Positions 1-12,469 of a stretch of DNA of 64,000 nt are shown in pieces. The notes beneath the pieces were generated by a model. It was given only the letters and a program-made list of their open reading frames with translations. It was not told the DNA's origin and did not search any database. The position numbers and the translations under genes are program-made. Origin of the DNA: Tricholoma matsutake (Eukaryota; Basidiomycota; Agaricomycetes; Agaricales; Tricholomataceae); contig AP026545.1 of the NCBI GenBank assembly GCA_026075535.2, positions 6,138,001 to 6,202,000 of the forward strand, in the 5' to 3' direction. The first letter of the stretch is position 1. Every line of letters begins with the position of its first letter.

Positions 1-443
1 ATCACCATCTGATGAGCTGTGTAGTCTGAGGTCATATGCATAAGCCACTCTGCTCATGTGACATCATCATGCTCTGCAGCAGCTTTCCATAAGATTTTGT
101 GAGTAAGACCAAGTTCCCACAAGTTGTCATGAAGGGCAGTGGTAGAGATTGGTTGGTCATGATAGATTGCAAGCCATTCACCAATTTCATCAAGAAAAAG
201 TGTTGGGGATTCACAAATGAGGTCATGAAGATCACAGATCATCTCAGAATTCAGGATACATGGGCATCCTCAGAGTACAGAAGGTGGATCTACATGTCCA
301 TGGGTGTCATAGTTGTCAGTCCATTGCCTGATGCTCTTGGAAGCCATGCCAAGGACATCTGCAACATCCCCCATCTCCCACCCTTCATCAATGAGCTGTA
401 GGGCCCTCTGCTTCATGTCAGGACTGATCTTCTGGTATACCAT
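1..443 (-). pseudogene. Tc1/mariner-type transposase, N-terminal remnant
   Basis: Read on the minus strand, an ATG at 443 opens a frame beginning MVYQKISPDMKQRALQL, followed by a helix-turn-helix-like stretch (DVADVLGMASKSIRQW). It stops at a TGA after about 57 codons. After a short disrupted gap the similarity resumes as SPTLFLDEIGEWLAIYHDQ and LHDNLWELGLTHKILWKAA, which is the second helix-turn-helix region of fungal Tc1/mariner (IS630-like DDE) transposases. The catalytic DDE part would lie beyond the left edge. The frame is broken by stops, so this is a dead copy. Family assignment is from recognised sequence flavour, not a database search. Confidence 0.7.
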
Positions 444-1525
444 AGCATTTACGATGGGATGTTGACAGTTTCTGTATTTTCTGATTTTATTTTATTTTTC
501 ATATTTTCATATTTTTCTGTTCACTCAAAATCACGTGGGACAAGAATTTCTGAAAACCCTGAAAAAATAAAATATATATACAGAGACTCTGAGGCTTGAG
601 ATGGCTATTAGACAGTATTGAAAAACTTGTTCATGGGAACACATTGTTGAAATCATGTCCCAGCACCTTAGATGCCCACTGACTTGGGCCAATACTCAGA
701 CTCTCAGTGAGAATACAAAGCAAGTACTCACCATCTGGACCACCCTGGGTACTGGGCCAATCTGGTATTTACAGTCTACAGAGCAAAAAACCTAGAGATA
801 TGTATGCTTGAATTTGAAGAAGACACATACAGAAAGCTATATACAGCAGCAGATTGACCAGTGGTAATACTTCATTGAGTTATGATGCTGTTCATGTGGC
901 ATGTTGGCTGTCTCAGCATGATTACTAAACTTGCCCAACATGGGGAAATCTCCCACTGAATTAGTAGATTGCATTGAGAAAGTTGCAGCAGTTATTTCTC
1001 TGCTCAATCCTTTAGTAGTTCCCTTCATTTTGCATGTCTCATTTCATGCAAAAGTAATAAGATGAACTACCTAGGCCATGACTGGCCCACTTCCCAGGTT
1101 TTGTTAATTTGGCAGTCACCATCAAAATGCATTCACATGAGGTGCCACAGGATGCATACAACAATGGCACATACCTGAACTTCTTCCTAATACCCCAGAT
1201 GGCCTACATGCTACATTTGAAGACTTAAAATAATCTCTATTCACTTGTATCTCATCACAAACCCTTAAGTGGTCCAGTACCTGACCTTTGATAGTAATAG
1301 CATTCAAACATTCTTCCAACAGGTAGGTTTGATATTAATGTGCGAACGAACTTGGTCTGTATGTATATATGTCTGATATCAACATCTGTATTTATGTTTG
1401 ATACGTCGTGCGTACGGACTTCGCAGGAAAAGCGAGGTCCGAGCCAAGGTGCTGACGGATCAAAGCAAAACTCTGACGGAAATCGCATCGGACATACAAC
1501 ATATATGCCGGGATCGTACATTACT
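444..1525. other. Intergenic; upstream region of GRC3
   Basis: No gene is supported here. Positions 480-600 are AT-rich. The last part (about 1342-1525) is the 5' flank of GRC3. Most of it recurs, decayed, at 58290-58430 on the other strand, so it was part of an older duplication. The frame open from 1340 into GRC3 starts at GTG rather than ATG, and this upstream stretch is missing from the inverted copy, so I treat it as non-coding flank. A minus-strand open frame at 837-1028 is not recognisable. Confidence 0.5.
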
Positions 1526-3658
1526 ATGGACGACGACACATCTATACGCCAACCGTCAGCCGATCACCCTGACATATTCTCAACCTTCCGGTCCACACTC
1601 AACCAGAACGTGTTCTTCCTCACCCCTGACCAAGTACATAATTTGCGCGTCTCATCTTCTAATAGTCCTGGGACAGTGCTCGCCCTTGAACCCGGAGAGA
1701 CGCTTTGCCTTCTTGGTGCATACACTTTTTGTGTGGTCCAGGGCTCCATTTCCCTATGTGGCGTGACCATCGCTGCCTCCAGGCGAGCACATCGCGTCTT
1801 TGCACCCCGGTCGTCCCCATTACCCATTTTAGAGGGTGTATCGGGGATCGACACAGTTGATAGCATAAAACCTAACCTTCCGGAGCCACTTTGTCCCGTG
1901 TTTGGTACCAATGTAGCGTTGGTATTGCTGCAAGAGTTGCAGACTGGTGTAGAAGGCCTAGGACGCGTATGTCGGACGTTCGATGGCGTGTTTGAACCTT
2001 CTAGGTCGCAGAATAATGGTGTTGTGGGGACATCGTTGCAGATTCCTGACATCCATACAGTACGCTTGTTTGAAAAATTTTCTAACTCTCATGACATTGA
2101 TGTGTAGATAACACACCAAACTAAGGATGTACAAGCCTTCAGGCTTCCTCCCTCCTGGGAAACCGCACTCTCATCTACGTCAATAGAGCTTCAAGAGGGC
2201 GCCAGCATACATCTCATCACAGGGCCCAAAAAATCCGGGAAAAGCACCTTCGCTCGAACATTGGTCAACAAACTACTAACTCAGTAAGCCCTCGTTTGTT
2301 TACCAAATATAATAACCATCCGACTTTCAGATTCCAACGTGTCGCATTTTTCGAATGTGATCCCGGCCAATCTGAATTCACTCCTGGAGGAATGGTTGCG
2401 CTTAATGTTGTTCGAAATCCCATCTTTGGTGAGCTTCCTTCCCATGCGTATGCGCCGTTCTAAACCACATCAAGGACCCCCCTTTACTCACCCCACCCTC
2501 CCTGTAACGGCACACTACATCGGTACCACCTCACCGCGCTCCTCGCCTTCGCACTATCTTGCCGCTATCCAAGCGACGCTCGAGGCCTACCGTCTCAATG
2601 TGCAAGTGCCTTCAGCCAGTTCTGATGAGGATGCTGACGGCATGTACGAGGATGAGAGGATACATGACTTCATCCCTCTCGTAATCAATACTATGGGCTG
2701 GACGAAGGGACTTGGTGCAGACCTGAATAAAAAGATCGAAGACATGGTCCAGCCGACAGATGTTTACGAGCTCGAAGGAGACAGTTCGACGTTTGAGGGC
2801 CAGGCGTCGTCCCCCCCTCCTGTTATGACAGACAATTCATATCCGTACGTAGGCCGTGAAATCAAATCCCACCTTCTCACAGCGATCCCTCCATCCTTAC
2901 TTTCTACGAACTACACCGCCGCAGACTATAGAGCTCTTTCCATCCTATCGTACTTCTACGCTGTGTTCCCTTCGCCCTCCCATTTCACGCCACAATTCGA
3001 GGTTGACACTCCATTGTCACTTGCCTTGTCAAACCCCAACCTAACAGCGCTCACCTGGGACACGTCCCTTCCCCTACTTGCACGACCTCCTTATGAGGTG
3101 GACTCGCACTTCTTCCGCAGCCTGGTTCTAAGCGGCGCCGGCAGCGAGGATGTCGTCCCTACCGAAGTAGGGACGGTGCTGAACGCCGCTGTGGTAGGGC
3201 TTGTAGCATCTCACTTCGACTCTGAATTAGGTTTGGGTAGTGTTCCTCCGGGAACAGCGAACAACGAGCAGATGCACACGGGAATACCATACACACAGGG
3301 AAGAGGACCCCCCTCACCTGCAATGTCGAATTGTTTAGGTATTGCACTGGTCCGATCGACGTCTGCTTCTCTTTCTTCTGCAGGCCCTTCGTCTCTGGGT
3401 CCGCGAACCAAGTTCCAGATGCACATCCTGACCCCGCTTCCCACCTTGTACCTTGCGCAGGTGAATGTAGTAGTGAAGGGCGAGATGGAGCTGCCAGTGT
3501 GGGGATGGCTTGACCATCGTGTGGATGTAGCTGATGGTATAGCGGGCTTGGAGCAGGGGAAGGTGCCATACCTGCAATGGGGGAGAGGTCCGGAGGGCGC
3601 TGCGGGTGGAGTACGAAAGCGCGTAAGGAGGAACTTAATGAGGCGCGGCCAGATGTAA
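1526..3658 (+). CDS. GRC3: Polynucleotide 5'-hydroxyl kinase GRC3 (Clp1/NOL9 family)
   Basis: GRC3 phosphorylates the 5'-OH end made when Las1 cuts ITS2, allowing exonucleolytic trimming of pre-25S rRNA in the nucleolus. Exons read 1526-2059, 2108-2283, 2331-2428 and 2475-3658. The three introns are 46-48 nt with GT/AG ends, and the first and third show CTAAC/CTAAA branch sites. The joined product is 663 residues, near the family norm. Visible motifs are the P-loop GPKKSGKST (codons from 2222, about residues 217-225), the Walker-B-like FFECDPGQSEFTPGG and the Clp1/Grc3 block GPPFTHPTLPVTAHYIGTTS right after intron 3. Further on come PLVINTMGWTKGLGADL, an ELPVWG segment and the basic C-terminus RVRRNLMRRGQM. 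The ATG at 1526 is chosen because the inverted copy's similarity begins exactly there. All frames are intact, unlike copies 2 and 3, so this is the probable functional gene. Confidence 0.9.
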
Positions 3659-3949
3659 ACGGCTGTGCTCACCATCTTTGCTGGCTTCCTTGCCGTCCTG
3701 AGAAGAACGACCGTCGCCTGTGTCCGTTAACGCCGCTGGTGGTAGCTAATCGACATGCGTAAGTTGTGTGTTCACACGTACTAAGTACCAGGTCTGAGGA
3801 GTGCAGCAAGGAACTACGAAGAAATCTGTGCAAGACAGGGATATCAGTATCTCCAGTATGATACTAACGTGTTGCAGGTTTTGATTCTTGACCATCCGTC
3901 GATAGATAGATCGCTTCGTTGTTCATCACAATATCGATGCTTCGCAGTG

Positions 3950-4278
3950 ACCAGCCTCTTACCGCGACAACTGTGACTTCTTTGATTCGATTTCATCGTG
4001 TCGATGGTTTGATCAACGAAATTCGAAACTTCAAACAGATTCCGTCATGTGCTCAAGAAATGGGGTGGAATCAATGAGGAATTGGCAAGGGATCACTGGC
4101 AACACATCGGAGAAGTGTAGATCACCTTATTTCCTCCTCAGACTTCAAATGAGGTCAATTATCCCGTTCCTCTGCTGTGCAGCTGTAGACGAACCTATGC
4201 CAGTGAAGAATGTGTCGCCATTGATGTGGAACTTGGTTGAAAAAGATTAGGAAGAAAGTCATGTATCCGATGCAGAGG
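3950..4278 (+). pseudogene. Helitron helicase fragment (copy in left arm)
   Basis: A broken frame reads NWQGITG / HWQHIG-like, SPYFLLRLQMRSIIPFLCC, then EPMPVKNVSPLMWNLVEKD followed by a stop. The same segment, in better context, lies on the minus strand at 29735-31791, where it leads into a helicase P-loop region. That makes the Helitron helicase assignment possible. Frames shift and stops occur, so it is not functional. It begins directly after the end of the GRC3 3' flank. Confidence 0.5.
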
Positions 4279-5972
4279 ATATACCGTTACCACGGAGGCC
4301 GTCGAGCCCCAAAGTCAAACTCATACGCAGTGATAGCCTACGGTAGCTGAGCTCATTGGGATAGGGCACATAGTCGCGCGCAGGGAAAACATCGGAACTC
4401 GCAGATGGATATGATTGTGCCAGCCCACAGCCGCCGCCTTTGCAATGCTTCTCATCATCAACTGCGTTGGAGCAAGGATGAATGTACTTTACCATGCTTC
4501 CAAAGGCTTGCTCTGCGATAATTTATCAAGGTGCGTCGAGGTTGTCTGCCGTAGTTGTGCTAAGTTACGGCCTTAACACTGGCCTGTCCTTGGAATCCGC
4601 TAGGCACATATTTTTGGGACTCCCATGTCATTGCCTTCATTCTAAGTTTGTGTACAGTACACTCTTGGTGCTCAGTTGATAGTGTGAAATTGGCCATCAT
4701 TGTACACGGCTCAGACACGTCCAGATGAACGTTAGGCATACAGTACTGTCCTAGTGACTCATTTGATGCTCCTCCTGGTGCCACGGGCCTGGCCGGCCTG
4801 CGAAAAAAGTGTAGCAGAGAAAGTGGTCATTCCTTTTTAGGAAAGTTAAATTTTGTCCTCGTCGTCGAAATTCTTTCTGAGCTGTCACAACTCAAATTTC
4901 CATCAAATAAAGTGTATTAAAACTGTGTAACACCCCCGTCATGAGTTTACTATTAGTATGCACTCGACCTCTTCATTATCTTGCATTTTGCACTGCAAAG
5001 TTGGCTGCAGTGTACTGGATTCAACCACATATCCGAAAAAGTTCTAATTTCTTGTGCCCTAGCATTGAGGTGCACAACCTCAAGCTATTTCTCCTGATCT
5101 TCCTACAAAAACCCAGCAAGAATTGAGGTCCAGGCTTGCGCCTAACTCATCAGTGAATTTTCAGAGCTTAGTGAGCTTCTGCTAGGCCTATATGGTGCAA
5201 TTTTACAGTAATGGACCATTTGAGCTCTCATATACCTAGAGATTCACAGTCAGTGTTGGGAAACAGCGTCGGGTTTATTGATTTCCTTTTTTGGACGTGA
5301 AAGTGCACCCGTAGCTTTCACTGGAATGATTTGTTAGATGACTGCTAATATGTTTTTGTAAAGCCAGATCACATCAAAGTGTTACCATCGTGTCAATTCC
5401 GCCTCTGTAATTTCGTATTGCCTTTTCGGGAACAACCGACTTTACATGAGACTTCCACATGACCGTTTCGCCTCAAACAAAATGTGGAATCAAGATTTTG
5501 AACACCTCTCATCAACTTGATAATCCGGAGTGGATTTTTTAATTAAGGCCTCGTTCTTGAGATATTCGTGTCCAAGAGGTCAGATTGGATGAACTAAGCC
5601 ATTTAATAAACTTCCACTCTGAAGACTTTTTCATGCACATCTATTAGCTTAGAGTAATTCTTTTCCCAAGTATACATGAATCGTTGTGTAGGGGGAGATC
5701 TACACATGTCACTTGCGAGTGTCGGAGTTTAAATTTGCAGAGAGTTGTGAGGTCCCACTCCTGGTCCTTGCAAAGTCCTCCTAGCCCCACCCACGTGCGA
5801 AGGAACATTGGCAGCCATGGGCCTGCAAGAACACCCGGGCCCCGTATCCCCACTGGCACAGGCACCGGAGCCTGTCATCTAGACATTTTTTTGATATCCA
5901 TCTCATTGCAACCACTAGTGTCAGTGCCGTGTAATTCAACTTAACTTTTGCTTTTTGCCATACATTTTCAAT
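4279..5972. other. Intergenic, no gene supported
   Basis: About 1.7 kb between the Helitron scrap and the sphingomyelinase gene. Only short, unrelated open frames on both strands, no recognisable domain, no tRNA-like cloverleaf and no clear terminal inverted repeats. The last few hundred bases presumably hold the sphingomyelinase promoter, but no specific site can be named. Confidence 0.4.
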
Positions 5973-8900
5973 ATGCGTTTGCTCCTTGCGTTGAGTGTCT
6001 CGTGGCACATCTCACTGTCATTCGCTACCTTGATATCTTCAGCGAATTTCACGGTTCCCGGCGCGTTCCCGGCGTCAGCGTTCAGCAAATACTACAATGA
6101 ACCAACTGGCACGTCTGCTCAAGCCCAACCTGTTGTTTCCGATCCTGTTACTGTTGCGTGTTCCCATTTATGTCCATTCTACGCCCTAACAGCGAATAAC
6201 AAAAAAAGCATAATACATACCAATTTTCTTTGACCAACCCGGACACCATCCCACAAAATAACACAGACCCTCACCCTTTGCCTCCCAGAGCTTCTCCTAC
6301 TAGGCTGTTTGACCAAGCTTTGGTACAAGTCCAATCCATCATCACGAATCCAGTCTTCGGAAGTAGTACATGTGCTCAGTGCCAAGCCTTGCTGGAGGTC
6401 TTGAAGTTCATTTCGCTTGCAGCGCCTGAGCGAGGGCCAGATCTAGTTGTTGTACTTTGTGGGGTTTTAAAGCTTTCTTCCACCTGTGAGGTGACGTTCG
6501 GTAGGTCTGGGCTTGCGGCCGTGATTACGCAGGTTATTGCAAATGCCGATGTAGGTGGCTACGATGGTCAGGTACGTAATCGATGTGTTTCCACCATTTC
6601 GCTAGATTAAATCGCATGCAGGCCTTTTGTCAAAATTTCCTCCACTCGTGCTCCGCCCCCCCGACCTCTCCCTTGAACCTGACAGGGTGGTTTTCGAAGC
6701 CGAAACCAAGCCCACTTCCACCACCGAAACGTGCCAGTGGCAAGAGGGTCAAAGTGCTCCACCTTTCTGACTTTCACCTTGACCCAAGTTCGTTCTTAAT
6801 ATACTCCAAAATCGATCTGAATATTGTATTCATTCGTTATAGGATATGCAACTGGGTCAGAGGCCAATTGTACATCATCACTTTGTTGCCGCACAAATAA
6901 TTTCAATGTACTCCACCCTAATTCAAGTTTGATTCCGGCGCCCAGATTCGGAGCTTTTCGCTGGTATGATATCCTTGCTGAGTTGTCTATCATGTTCGCA
7001 TTTTATGGTCTTTAGCGATACCCCTCTGGCTCTTGGCATGGCTGCGCTGGAAGCTATCCCGGTTCTGACAGGGACAAACGGGACTGGATTTGCGTGGACG
7101 ATATACACCGGCGATTTGGTTTCTCACGATAGTGACAATCAGTTGTCAAGGTACATAATGTGCCTGTGTGGCTCATTCATTAAGTGATACTTATTCGCGT
7201 AATCAGGGCATACGTAGAATATACAGAGGTAAAATTGGTTCGATATCAAGTTTTTTGATCTCTGATCTTTCTGCCTGGTAGACGATCGTGTACGATTTGT
7301 TCAGGCGTATGTTAGGAAGTGGACCAGTCTATGCAGCGTTGGGAAATCACGACAGTTTTAATCAGTTTGTGTTCCCTCTGCTCTGTGGTTCCGATTCTAA
7401 ATAAATTATCGCAGGGCACAGGACGCCCCTTATTCTTTGGGCGGAGCCCTTGCTGAACAATTTAGCTGGTGAGTATGCTAAGTTAACCTTCCGACGAAGC
7501 TATATATATTCTGGACTAGGAACTATAATCACGTCGCTTCTCTTTGGAAGCACGAAAAATGGCTTCCTAAAGCCGCGGTCCAGCTGGCAAGGTCACATTA
7601 TGCTGCATACATGGTGAAACGTCTCGATGGACTTCGGATCATTACTCTTAATACGGATTTGTGTGAGTCTAATCTGATAAAACATCCATCTCTTTATGCT
7701 TACTCAAAGATTGCTAGGGTATCGGTACGCACAGCAGCTTGTAGCCAATTTCTGCTTAAATGAATTGATCGGTTTTAGAGCGAATTATTTTAATTACATC
7801 AACATGACCAACCCAGACACGTCTGGCATGTTGCGATTCCTGACAGATGAACTACAGGGTGCTGAAGACGCAGGAGACCGAGGTTCTCTTATTTCATGAC
7901 TCGAAGCTCTTCTTCTGACCACCGTTATAGTGTGGATCATTGGCCATGTTCTCAGTGGCTGGGATGGTTCTAACCCACTTGTGAATCCTACCAACTTATG
8001 TGAGCATTTCCTGTGTTTTCGTGGTTATTGCAAGGCCTGACATCTTTACAGTCTATCAGATGTATGTGTTTGTAGCTGTTCGGCACCCTGGCTCACAATG
8101 CTTATTTATAGCGTTGACCGCTTCTCACCACATGTGATAGCCAGTACGCACCTTGGATTCTAGAAATTCCTTCGTTCTCTGATTATATTTCAGATATATT
8201 TTTTGGCCAGTGAGCTGTAAAAAGCGTTCACCATTTGCTTCACAAACTGACCTATCTTTATTACCAAGCACGCACGAAGATCAGATATCCGTAAGTAGGA
8301 ATTCCAGGTGCACAGTTTGATGTGCAATGAATATTCATTAGATCTTCTACAAAAACAATGCCACGGTCGCCGATGCAACTACTGCACAAACGTTAGCTTG
8401 GGTAGATGGATCTCACTTCTTTAGCGTTATTGTCTGAAACTCATGGGAGCTTTTGTAGATAGGACCGTCTCTCACCCCCCTAACCAATCTGAATTCTGGC
8501 TTTCGAGTGTATGAAGTCGATTCGGCGGTATACCATTTCCTCGTATACATACTGTGCGACAGTCGCTGACGGTGACTATTCATAGACATTCGAAGTTATG
8601 GATGCACACACGTTAGTTCTCTTCTATGCCCTGACATACAATGCTCATTGCATACATTGTTACAGATGGAAAAGTGATGTCTCGACATACCCAGCTCTTG
8701 ACCACCAAATTCAAATAGGTCCCGTTTACTCATACGAATATAACACCCGTGAAACGTATGGCGGTAAAGTCCCGAACTGGACGGTGAACGACCCCTTGAA
8801 CGCGACTTGGTGGCATCACGTAACTGAAGGTGTGTGGGCTGATTTGTGCTTTGTGATACGTGACGACTCATGTTCTGTCGGAAGCCATGGAAGCTGATGC

Positions 8901-9116
8901 ATCGCTGGTCGCTGTAAGTTCGTCCACGTACATCTGACAACACCGCCTTGATCCAGAATATGTTTCTAGACCTTCAACACGTTTCAGGGGAAAGACTCAG
9001 TCATGACTCGATCATGCACAGGTGATTGTGTTGCCGCCAGAATCTGCTACATGCGAAGCGGATCCGCGAGCATTGGGCGGAACTGCAAGCAGGGGTATGG
9101 CTCTGTACAGTCATAG
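5973..9116 (+). CDS. Secreted acid sphingomyelinase (saposin-B plus metallophosphatase)
   Basis: Predicted sphingomyelin phosphodiesterase, cleaving sphingomyelin-type lipids to ceramide and the phospho-headgroup in the secretory or extracellular space. The ATG at 5973 starts a signal peptide (MRLLLALSVSWHISLSFA). Next comes a six-cysteine saposin-B domain (6350-6640; CAQC, LCG, TCEV, FCQNF, HSC), a proline-rich linker and the calcineurin-like metallophosphatase domain. Metal ligands appear in order: DFHLDP (6769-6786), YTGDL (about 7107), GNHD (7342-7353), IIGH (about 7940) and FFGHTHEDQ. The last is split by an intron (8210-8250 region) between the histidine codon bases and restored by splicing. 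The C-terminal CTGDCVAARICYMRSG block ends at TAG 9114-9116. The gene carries roughly ten or more short introns; the first and several middle junctions are not resolved. It is convergent with the GH20 gene. No inactivating change is seen. Confidence 0.85.
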
Positions 9117-9943
9117 CAATACCAGCCAACCATTTGTAGGACAGACTCCTTGACACTGTACATACACTTCGTGCAAAGCATTTCGTGGAAGTCTTCTATG
9201 CTCTTGTCCATGACAGTCCCTTCCTACAAATAGTATCTTCCTGGCTCATGATCACGCTATTGCAAGCATATGAATGCACGGCTACATTCCAAGCCCACAT
9301 CCTTCCTTCCTTCCTTCCTCGCCTCACTGGGAATACTTACCCTGGGAGTGGTAACACACAGAGGGACTCTGTCATTCCATTGTCCTGCATTGCCGGATTA
9401 CAAGGTACATGCACAGTTCCCAGCTCTAATGGTTAAATTACAGGGACTACAGGAATTTCTGCAAGACGATCAACAACATCCAACGAGTGGAAGAAAAACA
9501 TTTTCCAAAGAAGGGAAATGCGAAATAAAATAATGCCTTGTGACTTGAAATTAACTCCTCGAACTCGAAGCTTGAACTTGGTCCAAGCCATGTTCAATAT
9601 CCGTCAAGTTCGGGAAACCAATCGAAAGCATTGCCGATATAGCAGGTAGGAGGACGTGGAGCCTTCAAGGACAAGTCGAACCCTGATCAACGTTGCGATC
9701 CTTTCTCGCAAAATCAGTAACCATGAACACACTCGTCAACTTCTGGCCAATGTTGTTGTTATCTCTGCATCATTTAAGGGACAATAAGAGATTGCTGTAT
9801 GGAATTTTATGCAATAGGCCTAGTCCAATGTCCACTATCGTCCAAATTGAACATCACTATCAGCTCGTTAAGTAGTATTGCAAAATATCAAGCGTCTGAC
9901 ACGAAACACATGCAGTATCCAAACCAACCAGCACTCACATAAC
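9117..9943. other. Intergenic between convergent genes
   Basis: About 830 bp between the stop of the sphingomyelinase and the stop of the minus-strand hexosaminidase. It should contain both 3' ends. Only short random open frames are visible; no transposon ends, RNA gene or conserved domain was recognised. Confidence 0.4.
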
Positions 9944-12154
9944 TCAAGCAGTCAGATCACAAGCACCCGGGCGTAGAGCACACCACAACGGCTGGAGCGG
10001 AATCGTCTTGATACCGCGCTGCAAGAATCTAAAAGAGATATCGTGCAGCCGTGGCAGCGCCGTATCACCATTACCCCCAGGCCCCGTCCAGAATACCTGA
10101 AAAATGGGATCAGTAACGCTTTGGAGAAACTACACGAGGGAGGAAGGGACAACGGACCTCGGCGGACGATGCTGCGCGGGGCCAGACGATAGGGTCGAGG
10201 TTGGACGGGCCGGATTGTTCTGACCACAAGAGATGCTGGCCTGTAGAGGGACGATTCAGTCTCGGCGTTTCCTGGATTAATTAGGTGGAGTGAGAACGTA
10301 CCGCCGAGAACCAAGCTAGCCTGGTTGCCTGTCAAGTTCGCAGTCGGGTTAAACGAGTAGGCCTGTAGGCCTATTAGCGTAATGACGACAGCGGAAGAAA
10401 GAGATGAATCTGGCCTTTTGCCAGGTCTTGAAGGGATCGCACCAACTTGCGGTGTTTGTATAGTTCCCGACCCACCCGCCGGCGCCGCAGTCGAGGTAGA
10501 AGTAATCTGATGCGGCATGGACGATCTTGAATCCTTTCTGCACGACGGATGCAGCGTCGGTGGAGGAAATCCAGACCCTTTTTTTTTAGGGTTAGTGTAT
10601 AATGTCAGAAATTGGTTTATAACGGGGACATACATGACTATTGTGTTGTTTGCTAACGTTACATTGTGCGCCAGAACCATCTCTAGAAACCATATTAGGA
10701 TCTGGTTAATATATATCAGAAGGAGGGATGAACACACCCTCCCAGACGACAGCCCGCTTTCCGACAGACCTCAGTGCAGCATGTGAAACCTGTGTGAAAG
10801 TATCCAGCGCCTGCTCAAACGTCTTTCCCTCTGCGCTAAGCTCTGCCTGTGTCTGGTTGTCCTTTGCCCAGCAGTTCAGGTTGAGCTCGTCACCGCCTGT
10901 GCTGAAGAGTTTCGATGGGAACATTGACGCTGCGGATTTGAGGAGCGACGCTGTGAAATTGGAGGTTGTGGGTGATGCGATCCGGAGTTGGCCTGCTGGT
11001 GGTTCTGGAGGAGGGTTAGTGAGATGAATGGTGGGTATGGTTTTGCGCTCACCGTTAGCGAAGGATGCCCATGGTGTGGACTCGAAGCATGCAATGTGCT
11101 CTGGGTGGGATCTACCGATGATGGAGGTGTGACCTGGTGTGTCGATTTCGGCGAGGACGTCAATCCCGCGCTATGTGATGTATGTCGGTGTGGAGTAGTG
11201 TTATGTTTCTGGGATAAGAACGTACCGCGGCGGCGTAGGTAACAATGTCTGCCACGTCGCTTGGCTCATAAACTTGGTTGGTGGAGTATGCGCCTTGGCT
11301 GGCAATTTCAGTAAAGCCAGGAACGACCAAGGGGAAAGATTGGGAGTCGACGACATGCCAGTGGAAGGTATTGATCTGTGGAAATGGAATTGAGCTCGCT
11401 GAGTGGGGAGATGGGGTAGGAAAATGCGACAAACCTTGACCCAGCTCATAGCATCGAGAGTGCGTTTGATATCAGCAACGGGGTAGCTACGGAGAGTCAA
11501 ACGACACGTGGAAAAGCCAGACGCAATAGGCTCACTAGTTCCTGGAAGTGTCCAACGTTAATCCACGATACGGCTATCGCGGACCATGAGAAAGAGATAT
11601 ATAGGAGATATTCAGGATGGACACACATAAGCAGGGGCGTCGAAAATGTCAAACGGTGCTTGGATGGTATATGTTGTGCCTTGCCAATCATACCACAGCT
11701 GTCCAAAGGTCGTCAAACCACGGAACAGCCCCAGAGTCGAGTTGGCTTTCAAAGTCGCACCGGAGCCATCCGCGGGCACGGTAAGGATGTAACTCTCCAC
11801 TCGAGACTCGAGGTCGTCAAACGTCTCGGCCGCGATGCTCCTGGTGTTGTTTTGAGAAGTCAAAGTAAGTGTGAGCGACGGAAGTGATTTCGCGCTTTCG
11901 ATGGCATTTGCAGAAGAGGCGCCGCGATCGATGACGAGTGCTTGGAGTTTGTCATTCTTGAGGTAGGAGGAAGTGCGCGAAACGGCATCTTGGAGGTCCT
12001 GTGGAGCATTTTTTACACCCTGCAAGCTGATTCGGAAGGAATGAGAAAGCTGGAGGGGAGTGTTGCCACTGGAGATATGTCTTGGGAGTGGCCAGATGGC
12101 TGTCACCGCAGATGGTGCGAGGATGAGCAGGGCGGAGAGGGTGGAAAACAACAT
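9944..12154 (-). CDS. Secreted beta-N-acetylhexosaminidase, glycoside hydrolase family 20
   Basis: Removes terminal GlcNAc/GalNAc from chitin oligomers or glycoproteins, acting at the cell wall or outside the cell. The start at 12154 gives a signal peptide (MLFSTLSALLILAPSAVTA) followed by IWPLP, a typical fungal hexosaminidase N-terminus, then the GH20b domain with TLGLFRGLTTFGQLWYD. Downstream exons give PYRGL, DIKRTLDAMSWVK, FHWHVVDSQSFPL, LAEIDTPGHTS (about 11125-11155) and the catalytic GGDE (10886-10897). The glutamate acts as general acid/base and the aspartate positions the substrate acetamido group. The C-terminal part reads LGGxxxLWSEQSG and ends CDLTA with TGA at 9944-9946. About ten short introns interrupt the gene; exact junctions were read only for some. 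Expected length about 560 residues, normal for the family. It is divergent from MDN1. Confidence 0.88.
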
Positions 12155-12469
12155 CTCGACGAGGAATCGAAAGACTTGCTGCTGGGTTGTATTTATGCCA
12201 TCGGATCAGGGACCTGAAGGGTGCAGTGTGCACGCATGACTTTGCATATCATGAGGACACTTTATATGATACTGAGCGCGTGTTATATCCATATTTGAGG
12301 TCATGAGAGCCCGACCTTACTTGTAACCGCGGTCATCCGTGGCATCGTGGCTGCTGTGGCCGTCCTTCAGCCGTCTCCTTAGGCGGCCCATGGAGTTCTC
12401 GAGACCACTGGAATTTGTTTGGCAATCAATCTGGTGGCAAACAAACCAGACTTTTTGCCTCCAACGGTA
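12155..12469. promoter_or_regulatory. Bidirectional promoter region, hexosaminidase / MDN1
   Basis: The two start codons face away from each other across about 315 bp, so both promoters must lie here or overlap the first exons. No TATA box or named factor site can be assigned confidently. The stretch has no open frame of note. Confidence 0.45.

Larger units (their letters stand above)
1526..4278 (+). repeat. Left arm of a large inverted duplication (GRC3 plus Helitron scrap)
   Basis: GRC3 with its 3' flank to about 3949, followed by a Helitron-derived stretch to about 4278, recurs in reverse orientation at 40084 down to about 29735. In the right arm the copy is interrupted by a KDZ element (31800-37744) and a small copia element (29899-31615). 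The GRC3 part is nearly identical between arms apart from small deletions. The Helitron part is visibly more diverged. Confidence 0.85.

Noticed and set aside
837..1319. Minus-strand open frames of 63-65 codons upstream of GRC3
   Set aside because: No domain, no splice signals joining them, no second copy in the window; cannot be supported as genes.
1340..1525. In-frame extension upstream of GRC3 (62 codons)
   Set aside because: Starts at GTG, has no conserved GRC3 sequence, and is absent from the otherwise near-identical inverted copy.
3159..3675. Minus-strand open frames across the GRC3 C-terminal exon, repeated at 37859-38528
   Set aside because: They appear twice only because GRC3 is duplicated; the GRC3 frame carries the conserved motifs and introns.
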